Shown: positions 40,361-53,604, counted from the first letter of the stretch. The stretch is DNA of 64,000 nt from Cordylochernes scorpioides (GCA_030710605.1 CP092879.1:24749605-24813604); one strand, 5' to 3'. The notes: generated from the sequence alone by a model not told the origin. Translations and numbers: made by a program.

Positions 40361-42623
40361 GTGGTGCGTCCTGTGCACGTTTCTAACAAGAACGTGGCCA
40401 ACGCTGACAGCTCGTCTGACAAGTCTGGAAAGACGGATATGCCCAGTTCAGCCTTGCGTGACATGGTGGCGTTCTGGTGTCATTATAATCCAGGTCACAC
40501 GCTCCCCTTCCTTCCCCCAATAATTCCAATACAAAATATAAAAATTGACATCATCAATGAGGCTCAGTTAGCGCCTGAGAACGGGTGGGAGGCAGATCCT
40601 TCTTGCCGTGGAGTGAACGTCCTAGTCAGAGCTGATGGGCCAGCTCGACATATTGGGTCTAGTAACTTCTCATGCATCCCTCTTGAAAAAAACCCTGAAG
40701 ACAAGGATAAGCCCGAGGACGCTCAAATTCCCTCAGGCTCCGAGCGTATGCCCAATAATACCTTGTTGGATATTTCTAATAATTCCCCTGCCGCGCCCAC
40801 TAATGGCCCAGGGAAGTCCCCTATGGAAGCAGGCACACTCCGCATAGCGAGAGTCGACACGACTCGAGAGGATAGGCAGGGTGCCCACTTGAATCCGCGA
40901 AAAGCGACGCGGCCGCCTGAGGATTTGAGCTCAGGTGCCTTCCGCACAGCTAACTCTGGACACCCAGAGCGAAAGGATAAGAAGGATCGTCTATCCCCCC
41001 CCCCTGATATCCTTCTCAACAGGATCATCAACATGGAGATCCCTGTGGATCCTTTCCTGTTGATTGACCCTTCGTCTGAGGCGAGAATCGGCTCAATAGT
41101 CGAGAAGTCCTGGGCTGCGATGGATGTCAACAAGGCAGGGTACCTCAATGACCTGAATGAAATGAATGAGTTTCTAAATCAGGCATTGACACCCCAGAAG
41201 AAGTGCACGGAGCTTAAGGAGCTTGCCGAGGCGTTCCAGGACTCACTAGACACCATACGTCGAGGGAGGAAGATTGGAAATGTTCACTCGAACATCCCCG
41301 AGCAATGCTTCGATAAGCTCCTCAAGAAAAATAGGTCAGCTCTTGAAGAGCTAGAGCTCCTGCGGGTGGAGAAGCGGAACCTGCAGGAAAAGATCCTCAG
41401 TCCGACCACCCTGCAGTATGGCATAGAGAGGGGAGTGGCAGCAGCTCTTTTAGAGTCGCTGAAACTAGCTGAGGTCGAGGTATATCCTCCCAATGACGCT
41501 TCCCCAGTCCTCCTAGACGAGAGACGCCTCGAAATGAGTAGACGGAGGAGCCCTCAAGGGCAAGGGCCGGGAGTTACTGCCCCGAGGTAGAGGGAGACCC
41601 GGTCCGAATACCAACTAGAGACGAGAAATCAGTTCCGTCATCTCCCCCAAAACAACCTGTTCACACTAGGAACAGCGAGATGGCGGAATAGAAGAGAAAG
41701 AAGAAGAAATGGGTTAGGAAGCCTTCAGCAAAAGAGGAAGAGAGTAAGACTGAGGTGACAGCCAGATCAAAAGAGGACCCACCGAGAGCGACCCCTACAG
41801 AGGAGGTGAAAGAACCTCCTCTCCCGAAGAAGATCAGGGCTAAAGAGGTTAAGGATCCCCCAAAGGCGGCCAACACTACCAAGCCAGAACCCTCAAAGGT
41901 CATGGGCCCTCCTAGATGGAAGGAAGACCTGACCCTGGTAGTTGAGTGGAGTGAGGATGAGGGGTCCGGGTTAATGCTCGCAGTGCTGAAAAGCATCGCT
42001 GGTAACATTCCTGGGCACCGCTATGACCTCAAAATGATTCGGGGTGGGGGAGCTGTGGCTCTCATATTGAAGAACCCCGAGGACAAGAAACTGGCCGTGG
42101 AGGCTATAGAGAGGGTGCCTGCACTGAGGCTAGGAGGCCTCAAGATGGCCAGGAGGGAGCTGATTCTCTTGGGTGTCAACTCTGACATCAAAGAGGAAAT
42201 GTTAAGAGAAATGGTGGTGCTCCAAAATTCGGGGTGTGGGGACTTATTGGAAGGATACATGAGTATTATCCAAAGAGTACAAGGAGGCCCTACCCAACGA
42301 ATTGGGTCATTTCGGGTCTAAGGGAGGCCACCATGAAATCCCTCCTTGGCAAGAAGAGGTTGAAAATATGTGCCAGGAGGGTACCTATCAGGGTGAATGA
42401 GGCAGTGTCAACCTGCTTCAGGTGCCTCAGGCCCGGTCATATCGCAAGGACCTGCAAACATCCTAAGAGGTGTGGGAGGTGCGAGGGCGTGCACTCCCAA
42501 GAACAGGGATGCGATATAAAGCCGGGTTGTTGGCCCTGTTTAGAGAAAAACAAGAGGTACGGCAGGAAATATGACTCAAATAATCGCCCCCGGAGTACGC
42601 AGTGCTCGGTGAAGGCCTGGTAA
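40361..42623 (+). pseudogene. R1-like LINE ORF1 (gag-like) in three frames
   Basis: First frame 40361-41590 (409 codons; start uncertain), then 41755-42321, then 42234-42623. The last part has zinc knuckles (CFRCLRPGHIARTC, CGRCEGVHSQEQGC). The middle part has an RRM-like region before them. The breaks lie near 41590-41755 and 42234-42321. The product would coat the element RNA. Confidence 0.8.
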
Positions 42624-42629
42624 AAGTGA

Positions 42630-45594
42630 TTGCCCTCATGTGTTATCCTGGTGCAGGAGATGTACATGGAGGATGATGGGAGGATGGGTCTAGATACTCG
42701 TTACAGTTTTTTCTCTAGCGAGCGCAAAAAGGCTGCTTTACTGGTTCGGGAAGATCTTCCTTGTTTGGGTTGTGGGTCCTGTGAGGGGGCGGATCTAAAA
42801 CTGGTCTGCCTCTCTACGTACATACCTCCTCAGGACAACGACCTCGGTAAGCTGGACTTCCTAAATGATTTTTTGGTTGGGAAGGAAGGGCACGAGATCG
42901 TGATTGGAGGAGATTTTAACGCGCGCACCTAGCTGTTTGGGGACAGGGAGGAAAATTCTAAAAGAAAGGCGCTGGTCGATCTTGTTATTAGTCAGAGTCT
43001 GGAGATTTGGAACGTCTATGGTGAATCGACGTTTGCCACGGCAAACGGTGAAAGCATCATATACTTCTCCCTGGCAAGAACGAGCAGGATGCGGCGTTTG
43101 AGGTGGGAAACGGACCCCACGGACGTAAGCGACCACAAACTGATCAGGTTTGAGGCCAGCTGTGATGCGGAATCGCCGTCATTGGAGAGAGTTCCTCGGT
43201 ACAGCATCAGGGGGCCTAACCTTGAAAGATTCAGACGCCGGTTTGCTTGCAGACTTGGGGATAGATTGGCTGGAGCAGTTGACAGAATTTCTATTAATAG
43301 CATGGTCAATGAGCTCCACCAGGATATAACCAACACGTGCAAAACCTTGGGGCCTGGATCTGGAAAGGTTACCGCATTTAAAAGGCTTAAACAGCCTTGG
43401 TGGACCGAGGAGCTGGAGATCGAGAGGAAGAGAGTCAGGGCAATGAGGAAGCTATTCCAGAATATTACGGGCGAAGAGAGAGTTAGGAGAAGAATAGCTT
43501 TCCAGAAGGTCCTAGCAGGGTACAAGAGACACACCAAAAGGGCGAAGAGGAAACACTGGAGGGAGCATTGCAAAACCGTACTAGAGATTAATCCATAAGG
43601 TCTCCCTTACAGGGCTGTCTCTGGAAATATAAGGCTACTTGAGGGGGAAGATGGGTTCAAGACCCGGGACCCGAAGGAGACCCTGGACCTCATCTTGGAT
43701 CGGCACTTCGGAAACGAAGAACCAGAGGACGAGATATCTCTGACCACTTGTGGTTTGGTGGATCCGCCCTTTTCTGAGAATGATTCAGGAAATCTCCTGG
43801 TCCCAACGGGATCGATAACACGGTCGTGAAAGCCCTGGTGAGGATGCACCCATCGCTTCTTACCAGGTTATTCAATAGGTGCTTTGACACTGGTACTTTT
43901 CCCGAGGCATGGAAGGTTGCCCGAGTAGTGCTTCTCGAGAAGTCTGGTAGAAAGAGAAATTCTCCTAATGATTATCGTCCGCTTTCTTTACTAGCCTGTC
44001 TAGGTAAGATACTGAATAGCCTACTAGTTCAGCGACTGAAGCACTGGCTAGAGAGTAATGTGCTCCTTTCCTCTTTTCAACATGGTTTTAAGGAAGGCAA
44101 ATCCACAACCACAGCTCTGAACGAGGTGTTAGAGGGGGTTGAGATGGACTTAAATAAGGGTGCTTGGGTTCTTCTCGTGGCCCTGGACATTGATGGCGCG
44201 TTCAATTACATGATCTTGAACAAGCTGATGAGAAATTTGATGGACATGGTTTGTCCAGATAATTTGTGCAGCTTTGTTCGTGACTTCCTTAGGGATAGAT
44301 GAATTAGCCTCAGTTTTGGTGGGTTGAATTTGGAAAGAAACTGTGTTAGGTTGCCCCCAGGGCTCTTGATGTGGACCTATTCTGTGGAATATCCTGGTAA
44401 ACACCGTTTTCCAGGAGGAGCTACCTGAGGAAGCCAGGCTGGTTCTCTATGCTGACGACCAGTTCCTCATCATTGAGGCTGCCTCGAGAGCGAAGGGGGG
44501 AGGAAGGTACTATTTTTAGGAACCTCTACCTCTCCTGTGTTGAGCCAATCCTGCTATATGCTTCCAGGGCCTGGTGGCGCCGAACCAGGTATCAGAAGGT
44601 GGCAACAACTCTAGAGAGAGTGCAGAGGACAGCGGCACTCAGAATCACAGGGGGATATCGCACTACCAGCAGTGAGGCCTTATTGGTGCCCCCTGGGCTT
44701 ATTCTCCTGGGATTGAAACTAGAGGAGGAAACAATCAGACAGAAGATCTGGGAGAACAGGGAAGATTCCCTGGGACTTGAAGCGGGTACCCTGGATTGCC
44801 TTGGGAGGGACCCAAGGAAGCCTCCGCAGTGGTTGCCAAAGTGAATTTGGAGTCCTGGAGGGTCGACAGGGATTGGCACGGAGGTTTTCACTGATGGGAG
44901 TGAGTCTGGAACCAATACTGGAGCTGGGGTAGTGATTTTTACTAATGGAGAGCTGATATTCCAAGAAAGCTTAACACTCAGAGTGGACGAATTGGTCTTT
45001 TCAGCCGAGCTGGTTGCGATCAGGGAAGCCCTGTCGGCTCTCGTCGCCATCAATCTGGAGAAAGGGCAACTCGCGCATCAAATAATCCAGGAGCTGGAGC
45101 TGATGACGCGGCCTCCGGTGCTCCATTGGGTTGGGGACACAGCCTCATCGAAGGTAATGAGTTCGCAGACAGGCTCGCTAAGGCAGGATGCTTTAGAGGT
45201 AGATTAGTGAGGACCCCAGTGACCAAGAAAGAAGTGTATAGGAGGATCAGGGGGCACGTCCAGGACATATGAAGAGTCCAGGAACAGTGTGGAGGGGAGA
45301 GAGGTACTCAATTGGGTAACAACACCCAAGTACCTCTGTAAGGTAATGTCCCACAAACTCATTAGGGTAGTTCGGGACATGGACCCTTTCCCAGGAGTCT
45401 CCACAGATATAGAATTAAGAGCAAGGGATGTAGATGCACGCCACTACGTCTTGGATTGTCCAAGGGTAGTGGGTGTGCAGAAAGAGAGAAGGAGGGCGAG
45501 GAGCGCGATCGAGAGTAAGCTGCTGAGAAATCACAGCAAGCTTCTTGAGAAAGCCCAAGACGTGGCAGCTGAGCTTTACCTCAGCTGTGAGTGA
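42630..45594 (+). pseudogene. R1-like LINE ORF2: endonuclease, reverse transcriptase, RNase H; broken
   Basis: Endonuclease motifs IVIGGDFNAR (42899-42928) and DVSDHKLI; reverse transcriptase with SPNDYRPLSLLACLGKI near 43965, VALDIDGAFN near 44180, and a YADD-like LYADDQF near 44450; RNase H with a TDGSESGTNTGAG segment near 44890 and an EGNEFADRLAKAG segment near 45150; and a closing Cys/His segment (RARDVDARHYVLDC) near 45430. Frames change at about 42930, 43600, 43830, 44300, 44440, 44850 and 45200. Confidence 0.85.
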
Positions 45595-45869
45595 ACAGAG
45601 TCGACCGGGGGCTGCCTCCCCGCGGTCCCTGCTGGACACAGTAGATAGTTTCCTATTTTGCTATGATTAAAGGCCACCGGTATAGACATCCTTCCAGACA
45701 CGTTGTCTGGGAGGTGGTGTTTCCAGGTACAATGTCCAAGCACTAGCTTGGATACCGTTACTTGGCTTATGAGTTGAACAGGATAGCAGAGAAGGAAATG
45801 CTTCGCATGCCAGCTTGTGGACCGAAAGGTCTGGGTGGCCATCTGCTTCTAGGGTGTACCAACTGTGCT

Positions 45870-46560
45870 CAGGTGAGATCCTCCAGTTCTTGTTTATTTT
45901 TTTTTTTGGCTGCTGTTTCTATTTCTTTAAAAGTAAGTTTATTTTTCTGTAGCAAGGGTTCTTTTGTTCCTTTTTTCGCTAGCGCATCAGCAGCTTCATT
46001 GCCTTCAATGCTAACCTGTAAGGGTATCCATTGGAAGTGAATATTTGAGGTTTTTGAGAGTTTTTGGAGATTTAATTATGTTCCTGCTTATTTTGTCTCT
46101 AAGTTCCCTTGTGTGACTAAGTGTTGTAGGGCACTTCTACTATCAGTAGGAATCCATAAATCGTGATTTTTAGTGTTTCTGATGGATTTTAAGGCTTCAT
46201 AGATGGCTATAAGTTCTGATCTGAAGACTGAGCAACTACCAGTATGTCCCAACTCGTCTCTGCTACCATCGGTATAGATAGTTATTGCATTTTTTTAGGA
46301 ATTTTATATTAATTATTTCTAATGATAATTGTTTTAAGTATACTGGATTTTGGTTTTGTTTGTTGGTGGGTTCATTTAAAGTGGCATTAAAAAAACATTT
46401 TGTTAGTGGTTCGCATGAAGATATTTTTTCTGCTAAATATTTTTTTCCACTTTATATTTTAAAAATCCATTTATTTTGGCCAGGTGGAGAGGGCCTTCTT
46501 TTTTTAACCTTATATTAGATTCCCAATTAAGTATGTAATTGGAAGTTCTGTGTTTTTTTT
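45870..46560 (-). pseudogene. Jockey B RNase H region
   Basis: The minus strand reads FQWIPLQVSIEGNEAADALA near 45990, typical for the RNase H end of jockey ORF2. Upstream lies an IYTDGSRDELGHTGSC-like start near 46275. Frames break between these. Confidence 0.7.
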
Positions 46561-46719
46561 TTTCCATAACTCTTGATTTTGTTTATATATTTTGGCAGAT
46601 TGTAGCTTCTATCCTTAAGGGCATAATGTCTGCCTCGTAAAGTACAATATCATTAGGACAGGTATTTCGAAGACCTGAAATAATTCTAGCTGCACTTAGT
46701 TGTATCCTTTCCAGTGTTT

Positions 46720-48265
46720 TTAGATTTGTTTCAGATGCTGTACCATAAATTTGATATCCATATTAGGTCTCATTAGAGATATGTAAGTTAATTTTAGTGC
46801 TGTTGCTTCAGCTCCCCACTCTCTTCCTGAAATATATTTCAAGATTTTTAGGTGGTCTCTTCCTTTTCTAATAACATCTTCGATATGTTCACTGGAGTTA
46901 ATTTCTGGATCCAAGGTGTAGCCGAGATATTTAGGATATTTATTATATTGCAATTGTTGTTCTTCCAGAATAATATTTGCTCTTATTTTGTATAGTTTCC
47001 TATCGGTAGTAAAAAGACAGGTTTCAGATTTTTGGAGGTTATATTGTAATTTATGTTTATTAGCAAATTTTTCTAGGTGGAGAAGAGTCTTGTTCAAATC
47101 CCTTTCAGCTTTTTTCCAGTAATGGTTTCTGCTCCATAAAATAATGTCATCAGCGAAAAGTCCAATATTGGTTTTATGTGAAATTTTTTCTTCTATGCCT
47201 GCAATAAATAGGATGAGGAGATTTGGGCTAAGGACTGATCCTTGTGGTAATCCTTGATACAATTTGAATGTTTTAGATAGATGCCATTATATTTGACCCT
47301 GATGTATCTATTTTAAAGGGAATTATTTATCCAAGTGATAGCTTTTCCATCAATTTTGAAATGTTTGTATAATTTGTAATTAACCTGCTTTTCCATACCT
47401 TATCAAAAGCTTGTGTAAGGTCTAAAAAAACAGCTATGGTGTGGTTAGTTGGTTTTCCGTTTTATGCATTTTTACCTTTTGTGAGAAAAATAAGAGTTGG
47501 TCTATTGTCACATGTCCTTTCCTGAATCCATATTGTTCTTTTGGTAAGAGATTTCTTGTGTCGGGGTGGTAGGTGAGTCGTCTGGGTATAATATTTTCAT
47601 TTAATTTGCAGCAAATACTTGTGAGCGAGATAGGTCGGTAGTTTTTTGGGTCATCAGCAGATTTGTCAAGTTTTTTAATGGAAATTATTGTTGCAATTTT
47701 CCAGTCTTGAGGCAATTTTCCAGTTTTCCAGGAGTTATTGAAAATATGAAGAAGTCTTTCTTTGCCAATTTTGCCCAAGTTTGATATCATTTGGCCATGG
47801 ATTCCATCTGGCCCAGGAGTCTTGTTCAGGTCAGCGTTTTCTAATGCATAAGTTAGCACTTTCATATTGATTTTTTTCATGGAAAATATTATGAGTTTTG
47901 GTGTAAATTTTACAGTCATGAATAATCTTTCGGGACTTTTTCAACTCTCTTATCTTTTATTTCAAATTTGATTTTTCTACTTAATTGATATAATTTAGCG
48001 AAATGGTTTGCAGCATTTTTGTCATTAGTTGCTGGGGTACCATCTGTATTCTTAATCATATTTGTTTTGTTTTTTTCAGTTTGTGACTGGGATCTGTCAA
48101 TTTGTTTTGCCAAATGCCAAAGTTTTGTATTTGGGTTTCATGGGTTCAGGGGTTTTCACAAGTTTGTTTCCATTTTTCCCTTTTCACATATACGTATAAT
48201 CTTTTTATTTTTGTATTCACAATGTTCTGTTCAGTTCTACAATTTATTTTGGTTTTGAGTGTACT
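46720..48265 (-). pseudogene. Jockey B reverse transcriptase
   Basis: Blocks KLWHLAKQIDRSQ-like (about 48120), NKTPGPDGIHGQMI (47830), NYRPISLTSICCKL (47640), a DLTQAFDKVW-like motif A (47420, split by a frameshift), GLPQGSVLSPNLL (47240) and LFADDIILW (47155). It is 5'-bounded by the Helentron start at about 48268. Two or three frameshifts are present. Confidence 0.8.
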
Positions 48266-48329
48266 CTTTTTGACGTGACAACGTCTTAAATTAGGTTGCG
48301 GCTGGGAGTCACTTATGAAAAAGTGTAAC

Positions 48330-49040
48330 GCCCGGTAACGTTACGATGAGTCATCGAACGAGAGTGCTGCGCGCGCAGCTGCGCGCGCAGCGCTAGAGAA
48401 TTAGGCGCATTGAATCGGCGCATGCTTGTCTCTGTCTTTGTCTTTCTCGAACGTTCTTGGCGTTGGAAAAACAAGAAAGCGTCATAATACAAGTTCACAC
48501 GTGTGGTTAAAGTATCGTCAGCTGTGTCTGTAGTGAAAATGTGGAGTGCTTAGATTCGTCATTTACAACAACTACAACAATAAAGGTAAATAATTGTACA
48601 CTGATATTTCATTATCGTAAACTATGATTGATTGATTAATTGTTAGATTGACACAAAAGTTGAGAAACTGAGTTTATAGGTTATGTCATACTATTGATAA
48701 ATGTTGATAGTGTTAAGTAAATTATTAGTTTAAAATTAATTAATTAATTAATTATTATTTTACAAATTTTAAATAGTTTCAAATTTATTTAGCAAAAATT
48801 TGAACCTTCGATCTGAATAAATGTTTTGATTTTCGAATTGATTCTTTAAAATTACAAATATTAAGAAAAAGTGGCAGATATAAGAAAACTTTATTTAAAC
48901 TGTGTTGAGCAAGAATTTTAACATCTAATTTAAGTAAATGTTTTAATTTTCAACTTCATCATTTACAATTACAAATGTTATTTAATTTCAAATTTATTTA
49001 GCAAAAATTTGAACCTTCGATCTGAATAAGTGTTTTGATT
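48330..49040. other. Helentron 5' non-coding region with internal repeats
   Basis: A CG-rich palindrome (gcgcgcagctgcgcgc near 48370) is followed by AT-rich DNA. It holds a direct repeat: 'aaatttatttagcaaaaatttgaaccttcgatctgaata' type text at about 48780-48820 and again at 48990-49030. No frame is present. Confidence 0.6.
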
Positions 49041-49460
49041 ATCAAATACCAACGCGGCTGGTGGAGTGGCGATCTATCGTAAATTATCATCGACATCTAC
49101 GGCGGAAGTGTTCCAAGTTGCGATTACAGACGTAACTCGTGTCATTAAAACCAAGGGTGACATGTGCATGACTGAAGTTACTTGCTTCGCCGCTAATACT
49201 AGCTTCAAGTTTATACTCGGTGCTGTATATATTCATCCAGGAGCTAGTATGCAGGATATTGGAATGTTACTATGGCAAGGACTCGGTCCGTACATTCACA
49301 ACAGCCAGTACGTGCCACCGTTCGTGCAAGTTGATTCTAGTATACCGATTCTTCTGTGTGGTGATTTTAACAAAAACGTAAAGCCTGACAACTCGTTTCT
49401 TAAATTCATGAAAAATACGTATAATCTTGATTGCGTATCAAACGTTTCTAAGTCAACTAC
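49040..49460 (+). pseudogene. Helentron endonuclease domain, 5' part
   Basis: Reads NAAGGVAIYRKLSST, then LGAVYIHPGASMQDI, then IPILLCGDFNKNVKPD. This is an apurinic-type endonuclease/phosphatase fold as found at the C-terminus of Helentron helicases. It is cut at 49460 by the BEL/Pao element and resumes at 55434. Confidence 0.75.
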
Positions 49461-49812
49461 TGTCGCGTTCATCGGCGCAGCGCCCAGGCTCTATTTTGCC
49501 CAGACGCCCGAAGTCTCTTATTCTGGTCCCGGGGAGGAAAAAATCCGTGGAATCTCAAAGGTAGAGAAGAGCGATTCCCAAGAAGTCAAATCCGCGGAAG
49601 TGTCTAAGGCAGGTATCAACCAAGGCGTAGACCTCTCGAGAGCGGGCCGAGAAACCACACGACTCTAACCAGTCAACTACTTTATTTTTTGTCACGAATA
49701 TATATACATATAAATATTTACATATGGCAAATATGTTTCTTATAATGGATTAAATTTACATATATTTAAAAAAATAGAAATCTATAAGAAAAATAACATT
49801 CTTTTCCCAACA
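49461..49812 (-). repeat. BEL/Pao 3' LTR
   Basis: 352 bp; differs from the 5' LTR at about three bases (for example atcggcg/agcggcg near its start). Confidence 0.95.
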
Positions 49813-49881
49813 TACTCCCACTTTGAGTTTTTCTACAGAAACTCAACCAATAGTTGGGAAACGACCGTTCATTCCAGTTCT

Positions 49882-50898
49882 TTAGGATTGGGCTATCTTC
49901 GTAGGGTCTTTACTGGCTTCTCCTCGGGAGCCTCCCCGGCGTGGTTCCGACTGTATACTCCTCAAGGTACTCCCCAGATCGGCGGGTATCTCTAAATTGT
50001 AGAGCCGTTGAACCGGCCTAATCTGGACGCCCTTGCTGGTTCTCAACTTGGCGACCCTCACAGGTCCATCTCGGCCAGGGTAGACCTCCACAACTCTCGC
50101 CAAAGGCCAATTGACTCGCTTAGCATTATCTTGTCCAATCAACACCAGATCTCCCACCTTGATAGGTCTTGTCTTCGAGCGTCTTCTAGTCTCTTGCCTT
50201 AAGAATCCAAAATACTCCGTCCGGAATCTCTTCCGCAGATCTTCTCTTAACCTTTGTCTAAATCGGTATCTCTTCTGAAGACTAGCCCTTTCAATAGAGT
50301 CCAGATCTGGAACTCCTATTTCTTTGAGGTCGTGTAAGAACAAGGCAGGGGTTAATGGACTAAGATCTTCGACATCTTCAGACATGTAAGTCAATGGACG
50401 TGAGTTCATCAAAGACTCTGTGTCACAGATAATGGTGTAAAGTTCCTCAAATTCCAAACGAGCTTGACCAAGAATCTTCCTAAGGAGTTGTTTCAGCAAA
50501 CCAATCAATCTTTCCCACCATCCACCCCACCATGGAGCCGACGGAGGGATAAACTTCCAATTAATATTTTGCTTGGTACTCTCTGATTGGACTACCGCAT
50601 TGTCTAGATTCCCTAGAGCTCTGCTCGCACCACGAAAATTGGTACCGTTGTCCGAGTACACTACATAGGGGCGTCCTCTCCTTGCTACAAAACGTCTGAA
50701 AGCTTGCAGAAAGTTCTCGGTTGAAAGAGAAGTCACCAGTTCCAAATGGACCGCCCGATATACGGCACAAGTAAATATAACAATCCACACCTTTCGCCTG
50801 TTCCTTAAAACAAGTGGTCCAGTAAGGTCTATCCCCATTACCTCAAATATTGAGGCATCCCTTACCCGATTTAGCCGTGAACCGTCTACACTTAACAC
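49882..50898 (-). pseudogene. BEL/Pao integrase core and C-terminal domain
   Basis: Catalytic residues lie in VMGIDLTGPL, YSDNGTNFRGA and WWGGWWERLIGLLK. This is followed by the DUF5641-type region (LTPALFLH ... GDLVLIGQDN) that is standard in BEL/Pao integrases. About 338 codons, open. The join with the upstream frame is shifted near 50843-50898. Confidence 0.9.
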
Positions 50899-51976
50899 AT
50901 AGATGTATGACCCTTCCTACAGTCCTCCTGAATTTCAAAATCCAATAATCCTCTCTTAATAAATTCATCAGAGTTTGAAGTCCCACATGCCCCCAAGTTT
51001 CATGCTTCCATCTAATGAGTAAATATACCAAGTCATGATCAGAAGGCAACAATAAAGGCATTCGAAAACTTTCCAGATCTTGTCTCCTACTTATTTTAGT
51101 TTTGACCCTACACAATCCCAAAGAATCGCAGCATAACTTGAAATCCTTCAACCTCTTGTCCTCTGGTCCAGTGAAGGATTCCCGTTGGATAACTCTCACC
51201 AGCATCAGTTCCGCCCTTTTAATTTCATTCACAGTAAGATCACCTTTCACTCGCTGACCTATTGTTCCTCTCGCATTTGTTAAAAACCGGTTCATCCAGG
51301 CAGTTACTCTCAATATCTTGTAGTAGTTTGAAAAGCGATAGTAGTACTGATCCTTTTCCCTTTCAATACATGTTGATGTTAAAACAATCTTTCTCTTTTC
51401 CGAGTTCACAATATCTGGGTCAGGGTATATTTCCCTATGGGGCCAATCTCTTCTTGGTCTTCTCAACCAACTCGGGCCCTCCCACCACTTCGATCTCTCC
51501 AGAGAATCGGCTAAGCACCCCCGTGATGGTAAATCCGCTGGATTCAAACATCCTGGTACATGATACCAATCCTCCGTCTCACTGAGAAATCGGATCTCCA
51601 TAACTCGATTCATTACAAAAGTCGCCCAGTTATCTTTTCCCTTGATCCAATGGAGTGCATTCATGGAGTCTGTCCAATAAAATCGCTCCATGTCTTCATA
51701 TTTTAGGTCCCTCACAACGTTGTTCACCAAGCGGGCCCCAACCAAGCATGCCAACAGCTCCAAACGAGGAATGGTAGTCCCCTTCAAAGGAGCCACTCTC
51801 GACCGAGCCTGTACTAGTTGACACGTTACTTCCTGTTCGCTCTCGATGCGTAAAAAAATACAAGTGGCGTAGGAGGCCCTAGACGCATCACAAAAGACAT
51901 GAAGAGTAGTTCCAATCCGGTGTTCTTCTCTATAGCAAAGCCATCTCGGTATGGCAATAGATTTCAGAGACTCCAA
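50843..51976 (-). pseudogene. BEL/Pao RNase H and integrase zinc finger
   Basis: RNase H (HVFCDASRASYATC, IPRLELLACL, FYWTDSMNALHWI) is followed by the integrase His/Cys finger (HETWGHVGLQTLMNLLRE, CVKCRR). The frame ends by a shift at about 50843-50898 and starts one shift after the reverse transcriptase frame. Confidence 0.9.
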
Positions 51977-51985
51977 TTTGGCCAG

Positions 51986-52810
51986 CTACCTCAAAAACTC
52001 GCAAGACAAGTTTTCAGGCAGAGGCTCATCCCACGACAATTTTAACAGCCACGTTTCCTGTAGGATAAGTCTCGGAACGAGGGTCACTGGACAAGTGAAG
52101 CCCACCGGATCGAAAATACGGCTTGCCAAGGAGAGTACCTTTCTTTTGTTTATTGGCCCCTGTATTTCCAAATTCTCCAAAGAACAAGCTAAAGTGTCCT
52201 TTTCTTGATTCCATGTCATGCCCAACAACCTTCCTCTATCAGACCTAGAACCATCACACATTATACTGGTAACATTGCTTGTCCAATCACGCAAGTTGAA
52301 ATGAGCAGAAGCCAACAATCTCTGTGCTTCGTCCACAAATTTTTCCATATCTGTGACTTTTGAGAAACTAGCCACACAGTTATCGATGTATAAAGACTCC
52401 CTCAATAATTCAGCTGTTTCTTGCCAGTGTTCAGGAGCCTTGTTCAAGTGGTGAAACAGCGTGGCAAGCAGGAGATATGGACTCGTCGTGATTCCGAAGA
52501 CAACTCTCGCATGACGTAAAACCATCACATTTCCCTCTTTGTCATACCAGAGGAATCTTAGATATTCTCTGTCTTCCTCCCTAATCCCAATTTGGAGGAA
52601 GGCCTTCTCTATGTCCGAGGAGACTCCTATCTCGCTCTTCCTAAATTTATTCAAAATTCTTGGGATCGTTTCTATCATATTCGGACCTCTCTCCAGACAA
52701 TCATTCAGTGAAAGTTTTCCCTTCTTCTTCGCCGAAGCATCAAAAACTGGTCTTACTTTGGTGGTTGGACTATTCTCTTTAAAAACTGGTCGATGTGACA
52801 AATAGTGCAC
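51986..52810 (-). pseudogene. BEL/Pao reverse transcriptase
   Basis: Reads YLSHRPVFKENSPTTKVRPV, SSDIEKAFLQIGI (motif A), VVFGITTSPYLL (motif B) and LYIDNCVASF (motif C, Y-I-D-N, a form accepted in BEL/Pao). Upstream and downstream frames overlap it out of register. Confidence 0.92.
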
Positions 52811-53604
52811 GCCTTTACGTTTATATTGTCTATAACCCTTTCTATTATTTTATTCCTTAGCCACTTTTCGAGAATATCTTCATATTCTGCCAAATTTCCG
52901 GTATTCACAAGATGTTTCCTCACGTTTGCTAATCGTTTTTCGGCAACATCTCTATTGTCCGTGAGTAGTTCTCTTTCGCGAATCCAAGGAAGGGCAACCT
53001 GGTAACGCCCCTCACAATCCTGTGAAATAGTACGTGCAAAATATTCTTCCGTTTCTTTTTGTATCGAGTCGTCTTGACGAGCATCTGAAATACCAATAGC
53101 CTCTAATCTCCATAAATTCTCCAAATCGCTAGTCAACAGTGAAGTTGTGCAAAGTCCACTAACGCTAGTTTCTTCTTCTGTGGCCGGAATCTTGCCCATT
53201 AAAGTCCAGCCCAACCTCGTTTGCACCGCCACAAGCCCAGAAGGAAGTCTTCTATGCTCTCCGGTTAGTAATTTTCCAGCAATATCTGCTCCTATAAGAA
53301 TCTCAAGAGGTCCCCTGTGTAGATCAGTTAATTCTATGTCATGAGCACTAAGATCTTGCATCCATTTACCCTGATGGACCCTGGGCACGCTGTCGCAGAT
53401 AACATCTTGGCTCAGTGCTTCAAAATTACAGCCATAAGATTCGTCTAAATTGCTCAACTTGATATCATAAACTCCATGTTCGTACAACTCTGTGTTCGAT
53501 CCACCAAACAAAGAGTGGCGAAGAGACTCTTTTTTTGGAACATTCATATCCCATTTCTTCCGCCGTGTCCTGGAGTACATAGGACCTCTGAGATCCCGTA
53601 TCAA
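52753..53604 (-). pseudogene. BEL/Pao region between protease and reverse transcriptase
   Basis: Contains IELTDLHRGPLEILIGADIA and GLVAVQTRLGWTLMG. This is the DUF1758-protease C-terminal half and linker preceding the reverse transcriptase. It is joined to the gag-protease frame by a shift near 53500-53600. Confidence 0.85.

Larger units (their letters stand above)
40086..45854 (+). mobile_element. R1-like LINE, near full length, inserted in jockey B with a 15-bp TSD
   Basis: The sequence tgtaccaactgtgct is found at 40071-40085 and 45855-45869. Inside lie a GC-rich 5' UTR (40086-40360), an ORF1 region (40361-42620) and an ORF2 region (42630-45594), then a 3' UTR. The element is far more GC-rich than its surroundings. 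Several frameshifts and stops break both ORFs. Confidence 0.9.

Noticed and set aside
40635-45842. Minus-strand frames within the R1-like LINE
   Set aside because: They lie antisense to recognised gag, RT and RNase H motifs and have no domains of their own.
49066-49668. A 200-codon frame as a gene
   Set aside because: Its first part is the Helentron endonuclease and its second part is BEL/Pao LTR sequence; the same LTR frame recurs at 55069-55284.
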